18,340 nucleotides of DNA from NCBI GenBank assembly GCA_934149155.1, contig CAKPDZ010000030.1, positions 1-18,340 of the forward strand, in the 5' to 3' direction. This DNA comes from an uncultured Clostridia bacterium. GTDB taxonomy: Bacteria > Bacillota > Clostridia > TANB77 > CAG-508. This document shows positions 15,175 through 18,340 of the stretch, in pieces. Position 1 is the first letter of the stretch, and every line of letters starts with the position of its first letter. The notes below the pieces were generated by a model. That model made no database searches. It was given only the letters and a program-made list of their open reading frames with translations, and was not told the DNA's origin. The translations under genes and the position numbers were made by a program.

Positions 15175-15188
15175 CTGGTCTTGACCAG
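15175..15188. promoter_or_regulatory. Operator-like palindrome in the leader of the 400-residue gene
   Basis: CTGGTC-TT-GACCAG is a perfect 6+2+6 palindrome in the predicted 5' leader of the minus-strand gene, between its promoter and ribosome site. It resembles the TGGT-N-ACCA class of operators bound by FadR/GntR-type regulators but has a 4-nt rather than 3-nt centre. The regulator is unknown. Confidence 0.45.
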
Positions 15189-15207
15189 GTTAATATTTTG
15201 CATCTGT

Positions 15208-15236
15208 ATTATACTATATCTTTATGTAAATTTCAA
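15208..15236 (-). promoter_or_regulatory. Promoter of the 400-residue gene
   Basis: On the minus strand, TTGAAA (15231-15236) and a perfect TATAAT (15208-15213) are 17 bp apart, about 80 bp upstream of the start codon. Confidence 0.65.
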
Positions 15237-15253
15237 GTTTTTCATATATTTTC

Positions 15254-15283
15254 TTGTTTAATTATTACAAATAGTTTCATAAT
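15254..15283 (+). promoter_or_regulatory. Possible promoter of the HtrA-like protease gene
   Basis: TTGTTT (15254-15259) and CATAAT (15278-15283) are 18 bp apart, just upstream of the ribosome site. The match is moderate. The promoter is divergent from the one at 15208-15236. Confidence 0.4.
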
Positions 15284-15301
15284 AAATATAGGGTGATTGC
15301 T

Positions 15302-16411
15302 ATGCTAAAAAAAATCAAGAATTTATTCATAATAGCTATTATTATTTCTCTTCTTATTATAATTGCATATTATATTTATTCTACATATCAAAATATTGAT
15401 ATCACTTCAGAATACGAAGCCAAGCGTGTTGAATCCACAATTCCTTCGCAAACTGTGGAAAATGCTACTCAAGAAAGTCAATCAGTTGCAGATATGTTAG
15501 AAAAAGTTTCAGAAAGTGTTGTTGGAATTTCTAAAATAAAAACAAAATCCACTTCAATTTTTTCTTCTAATAACAATGTAAATGAACTTGGTTTAGGTTC
15601 TGGAATTATAGTTTCAAGTAATGGTTATATTTTAAGTAATTGCCATGTAACTGGTGAAAAATCAACAACTTGTTATATTACCTTAGAAAATGGATATACC
15701 TATGAAGGCTCTGTAGTTTGGTGTGATTCAGATTTGGATTTATCTATAACCAAAATCAATGCATCTAATTTACCTTTTGTAACAATTGGTGATTCATCAA
15801 ATCTAAAATCTGGAGAAACAGTTTATGCTATTGGTAATCCTATTGGCTATGAATTTAGAAAAACCATTACTTCTGGAATTATAAGTGCTACTAATAGAAC
15901 AATAAAAATTGAAGAAAATGGTTCTACTACCTATATGACTGATTTAATTCAAACAGATGCATCTATAAACCCTGGTAATAGTGGTGGTCCTCTATTATCT
16001 ACAACAGGTGAAGTTATTGGTGTTAATACTGTAAAAATAACATCTGCTGAGGGCATAGGTTGTGCAGTTCCAGCTAATGTTGTAAAACCTGTTATTGATA
16101 AGTTTGTTTCTGATAATAAATTTGATGAACCTTATCTTGGAATTTATGCTTATGATAAAGAGGTAATACCTTATCTTGCTTCTAGCTCTAATTTTACATC
16201 TGGAATTTATGTTGTCCTTGTAACTGATGATAGTCCTGCTATTTCTAGTGGTATTCAAAGAGGTGATATTATAACATCTATTGATGATAAACAAATTAAT
16301 AATATGATTGAACTTAGAAAATATATCTATTCAAAAAGTCCTGGTGATACTATTTCTATCAATATTAGCCGAGGGTATGTTACAAAAACTTTTGATATTA
16401 TTTTAAAATAA
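15302..16411 (+). CDS. Membrane-anchored HtrA/DegP-type serine protease with PDZ domain
   Basis: This 369-residue S1C-family protease is involved in envelope protein quality control. The N-terminal membrane anchor covers about 8-26, with basic residues before it. A Ser/Thr/Glu-rich linker reaches about residue 62. The trypsin-like domain (about 65-270) carries H115 (SNCHV), D146 (LDLSITKI) and S227 in NPGNSGGPLL. One PDZ domain (about 276-369) contains GIQRGDIITSIDDKQI. The catalytic domain should lie outside the membrane. The usual N-N/A-H-V around the histidine is N-C-H-V here, a minor variation, and all three catalytic residues are present. The start is ATG 15302 with GGGTGA (15291-15296) 5 nt upstream; a GTG at 15293 overlaps that site and is rejected. 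The next gene follows after 68 nt on the same strand, so co-transcription is possible. It may be called htrA or degP, but which paralogue cannot be told. Confidence 0.93.
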   Translation: MLKKIKNLFIIAIIISLLIIIAYYIYSTYQNIDITSEYEAKRVESTIPSQTVENATQESQSVADMLEKVSESVVGISKIKTKSTSIFSSNNNVNELGLGSGIIVSSNGYILSNCHVTGEKSTTCYITLENGYTYEGSVVWCDSDLDLSITKINASNLPFVTIGDSSNLKSGETVYAIGNPIGYEFRKTITSGIISATNRTIKIEENGSTTYMTDLIQTDASINPGNSGGPLLSTTGEVIGVNTVKITSAEGIGCAVPANVVKPVIDKFVSDNKFDEPYLGIYAYDKEVIPYLASSSNFTSGIYVVLVTDDSPAISSGIQRGDIITSIDDKQINNMIELRKYIYSKSPGDTISINISRGYVTKTFDIILK

Positions 16412-16479
16412 TTTGATTGTCCTCCATTGCTATTTTTATTTTTTTATGAAATAATAAAAATAATAAAGGGGGATTTTTT

Positions 16480-18207
16480 ATGAATAAAAAAATCAAAATA
16501 TTTTTGTTAGCAATTTTTGCTTTTATTTTGTTAACATTTTTTAATTCTGCTGATGCAAATTCTATTGATAGCATATCAATGGATATTGCAATTGATGATA
16601 ATGGTAATGCTTCAATTACTGAAATTTGGAATTGTAATGTTACAGATGGTACAGAGGTTTATCATCCATATTATAATTTAGGAAATTCAAAAATCACTAA
16701 TTTATCAGTGTCTGAAAATGGAACAGCGTATTCTTCTTTATCTTCTTGGAAAACTTCAGGTTCTTTATCAGATAAAGCTTATAGGTGTGGAATTAATAAA
16801 ATTTCCAATGGTGTAGAACTTTGTTGGGGAATCAGCAAATACGGTTCTCATAGTTATGAAGTAAAATATAATATTTCTAATTTTGTTTCTGAACTTACTG
16901 ATTCTCAAATGATTTATTGGACCTTAATTCCTTATGATTTTTCTAATCCTATAGGAAATGTTTATATAAAAATTCATTCTAATTTTAATATTCCTGATTC
17001 AGTAGGTGTTTGGGGCTATGGAAATTACGGTGGAACTGCTTATGTTTATGATGGTTATATAGAAATGCAATCAGATGGTAGATTAGCAAGTAGTGAATAT
17101 ATGACTATATTAGTACAATTTCCTTTAAATACTTTTAATTGCAATAATAAATTAGACTATGATTTTAATCATTATTATAATATGGCTGAAGAAGGTGCAA
17201 CTCATTATGAAAGTACTGAAAATTATAGCCCTTTTATGACATTCATCTTGTTTTTGATTAACCTTATTCCAGTTTTACTAGTATTCTTTATTTTTACTAT
17301 AATCGCTATCAAAATTGGCACTACTACAAAATCAAATTCTCTAGATTTTGGAAGTACTGGGCGAAAGATTCCTAAAGATGTAGATTATTACAGAGATATT
17401 CCTTGTAATAATGATTTACATAGAGCTTATTTTATTGCTTATCATTATGGGATTTTGAAAAATAAAACTGATATACTAGGTGCTATAATTTTAAAATGGA
17501 TTAAGGATTCTCTTGTTAGATTAGAGCAAAGAGAAGGTGGTAAAATATTTAAGAAAGAAAATACGGTTATTCTATTAACAGAAACAGATACTTCTTTAAT
17601 AATAGATGAAAAAGAACGAAATTTATTTGATATGCTTTACAAGGCAAGTAAAGATGGTATATTAGAAAATAATGAATTTAAAGATTGGTGTAGTAATAAT
17701 TATTCTAAAATTCTTGACTGGTTTGACAGTATTTTAGATGCTGAACAAAAGAAACTTGCTAATGAGGGACTTTTAACTCTTCAAGAAAAGAAGTCATTTA
17801 AATTTTTTAAATATAAACAATATGTTGTTGAACCTGAATTAAAAAATACAGCTTTTCAAATTGCAGGACTAAAAAGATATCTTCTTGATTATACACTTAT
17901 TAAAGAAAGAGAAGCTATCGAAGTTAATTTATTTGAATATTATTTAATTTATGCTCAAATGTTAGGTATTGCTAAAAAGGTTGCTAAACAATTTAAAGAG
18001 CTTTATCCTGATATGATTGAACAGTCTTGTTTTACATCTTATGATTATTTTTATTATATTAACACTTGTACTGCTAATGGAATAAGTAGTGCTAATACTG
18101 CTAAGTCTAGAGCAGAAAGCTATTCTTCTGGTGGAGGTGGATTCTCTTCCGGAGGAGGCGGTGGCGGTTCCTTCGGTGGTGGAGGCGGCGGAGGTGGCTT
18201 CCGTTAA
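16480..18207 (+). CDS. DUF2207-type membrane protein with glycine-rich C-terminal tail
   Basis: This 575-residue exported or membrane protein has a signal sequence at 1-26 (hydrophobic 6-21, likely cut after ADA). An extracytoplasmic beta-rich domain (about 27-235) contains the family-typical opening SIDSISMDIAIDDNGNASITE. A transmembrane helix follows (about 251-280), then a mostly helical cytoplasmic region (about 281-540), and a tail of Gly and Ser with Phe (about 548-575). This order is that of DUF2207 proteins, whose function is not established. Many members carry two extra helices before the tail. I see only weak hydrophobicity there, around residue 490, so this one may have fewer. AAAGGGGG (16465-16472) lies 7 nt before the ATG. 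It follows the HtrA-like gene by 68 nt with no convincing terminator between. The tail codons are much richer in G and C than the rest, forced by glycine. Confidence 0.85.
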   Translation: MNKKIKIFLLAIFAFILLTFFNSADANSIDSISMDIAIDDNGNASITEIWNCNVTDGTEVYHPYYNLGNSKITNLSVSENGTAYSSLSSWKTSGSLSDKAYRCGINKISNGVELCWGISKYGSHSYEVKYNISNFVSELTDSQMIYWTLIPYDFSNPIGNVYIKIHSNFNIPDSVGVWGYGNYGGTAYVYDGYIEMQSDGRLASSEYMTILVQFPLNTFNCNNKLDYDFNHYYNMAEEGATHYESTENYSPFMTFILFLINLIPVLLVFFIFTIIAIKIGTTTKSNSLDFGSTGRKIPKDVDYYRDIPCNNDLHRAYFIAYHYGILKNKTDILGAIILKWIKDSLVRLEQREGGKIFKKENTVILLTETDTSLIIDEKERNLFDMLYKASKDGILENNEFKDWCSNNYSKILDWFDSILDAEQKKLANEGLLTLQEKKSFKFFKYKQYVVEPELKNTAFQIAGLKRYLLDYTLIKEREAIEVNLFEYYLIYAQMLGIAKKVAKQFKELYPDMIEQSCFTSYDYFYYINTCTANGISSANTAKSRAESYSSGGGGFSSGGGGGGSFGGGGGGGGFR

Positions 18208-18220
18208 ACTCTAACAAGTA

Positions 18221-18257
18221 AAAAATCAATCAGATTTTATTTTCTGATTGATTTTTG
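18221..18257. terminator. Bidirectional terminator between the DUF2207-type gene and tRNA-Arg
   Basis: AAAAATCAATCAG (18221-18233) pairs perfectly with CTGATTGATTTTT (18244-18256), extended by one A-T pair, with an 8-nt loop. A and T runs on the two sides let it stop the plus-strand gene and the minus-strand tRNA transcript. Confidence 0.85.
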
Positions 18258-18295
18258 TATCTATCTGCTCAATTTAGTTCGAACAGATACGTCGT

Positions 18296-18340
<45 letters not shown>

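Noticed and set aside
15175..15188. LexA (SOS) box
   Set aside because: The palindrome does not contain the GAAC-N4-GTTC core of Bacillota LexA boxes.
15293..15301. GTG start for the HtrA-like protease
   Set aside because: The GTG lies inside the GGGTGA ribosome site that serves ATG 15302.
16431..16462. Hairpin between the HtrA-like and DUF2207-type genes as a terminator
   Set aside because: The stem is 10 bp of only A-T pairs with a 12-nt loop and no following T-run; it may be chance in AT-rich DNA.
18130..18204. GGN-rich stretch as a DNA repeat or CRISPR-like array
   Set aside because: It is the coding sequence of the glycine-rich tail of the DUF2207-type protein; the codons are irregular and there are no spacers.

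Overview
The window is about 18.3 kb of very AT-rich DNA. Codons end mostly in A or T, Shine-Dalgarno sites (AAGGAG type) are strong, spacers are short, and genes are closed by hairpin-plus-T-run terminators. It carries a Tex protein, a REC/HD-GYP response regulator, a 7TM sensor kinase, HtrA and a DUF2207-type protein. Together these suggest a low-GC Bacillota, most likely an uncultured gut-type member of the Clostridia. This assignment is inferred from style and gene families; no taxonomic marker gene is complete here.

Layout. At 1-207 there is a probable terminator end, then a long near-perfect inverted repeat made of two REP-like palindromes, then a promoter. At 208-2391 (+) lies tex. It converges through a shared terminator on a REC-HD-GYP cyclic-di-GMP phosphodiesterase-type regulator (2444-3508, -). 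At 3772-4035 (+) is a small acidic protein with a hydrophobic C-terminus, and at 4157-4393 (+) a 78-residue XRE-type DNA-binding protein with palindromes around its promoter. These two converge on the main locus.

The main locus (13743 down to 4469, -) has a dimodular nonribosomal peptide synthetase, C-A-T-C-A-T-R, of 2482 residues. It is followed after 14 nt by a 7TM-PAS sensor histidine kinase whose ribosome binding site overlaps the synthetase stop codon. The terminal reductase, with no thioesterase, predicts a dipeptide released as an aldehyde, possibly N-acylated because the enzyme begins with a condensation domain. Such aldehydes are protease inhibitors, or cyclise to pyrazinones when the amine is free. 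Translational coupling of a biosynthetic enzyme to a ligand-sensing kinase, with no adjacent response regulator, transporter or phosphopantetheinyl transferase, is the most interesting feature of the window.

Upstream of the synthetase are a 400-residue soluble protein I cannot assign (13926-15128, -, own promoter and terminator) and, divergently, a membrane-anchored HtrA-like serine protease (15302-16411, +) followed by a secreted or membrane DUF2207-family protein with a glycine-rich tail (16480-18207, +). A bidirectional terminator then faces the 3' half of a tRNA-Arg(ACG) gene cut by the window end. No insertion sequence, phage gene, CRISPR array or rRNA is visible. No gene-free stretch exceeds 300 bases; the longest is 3509-3771, which holds the divergent promoters of the HD-GYP gene and the small-protein gene.
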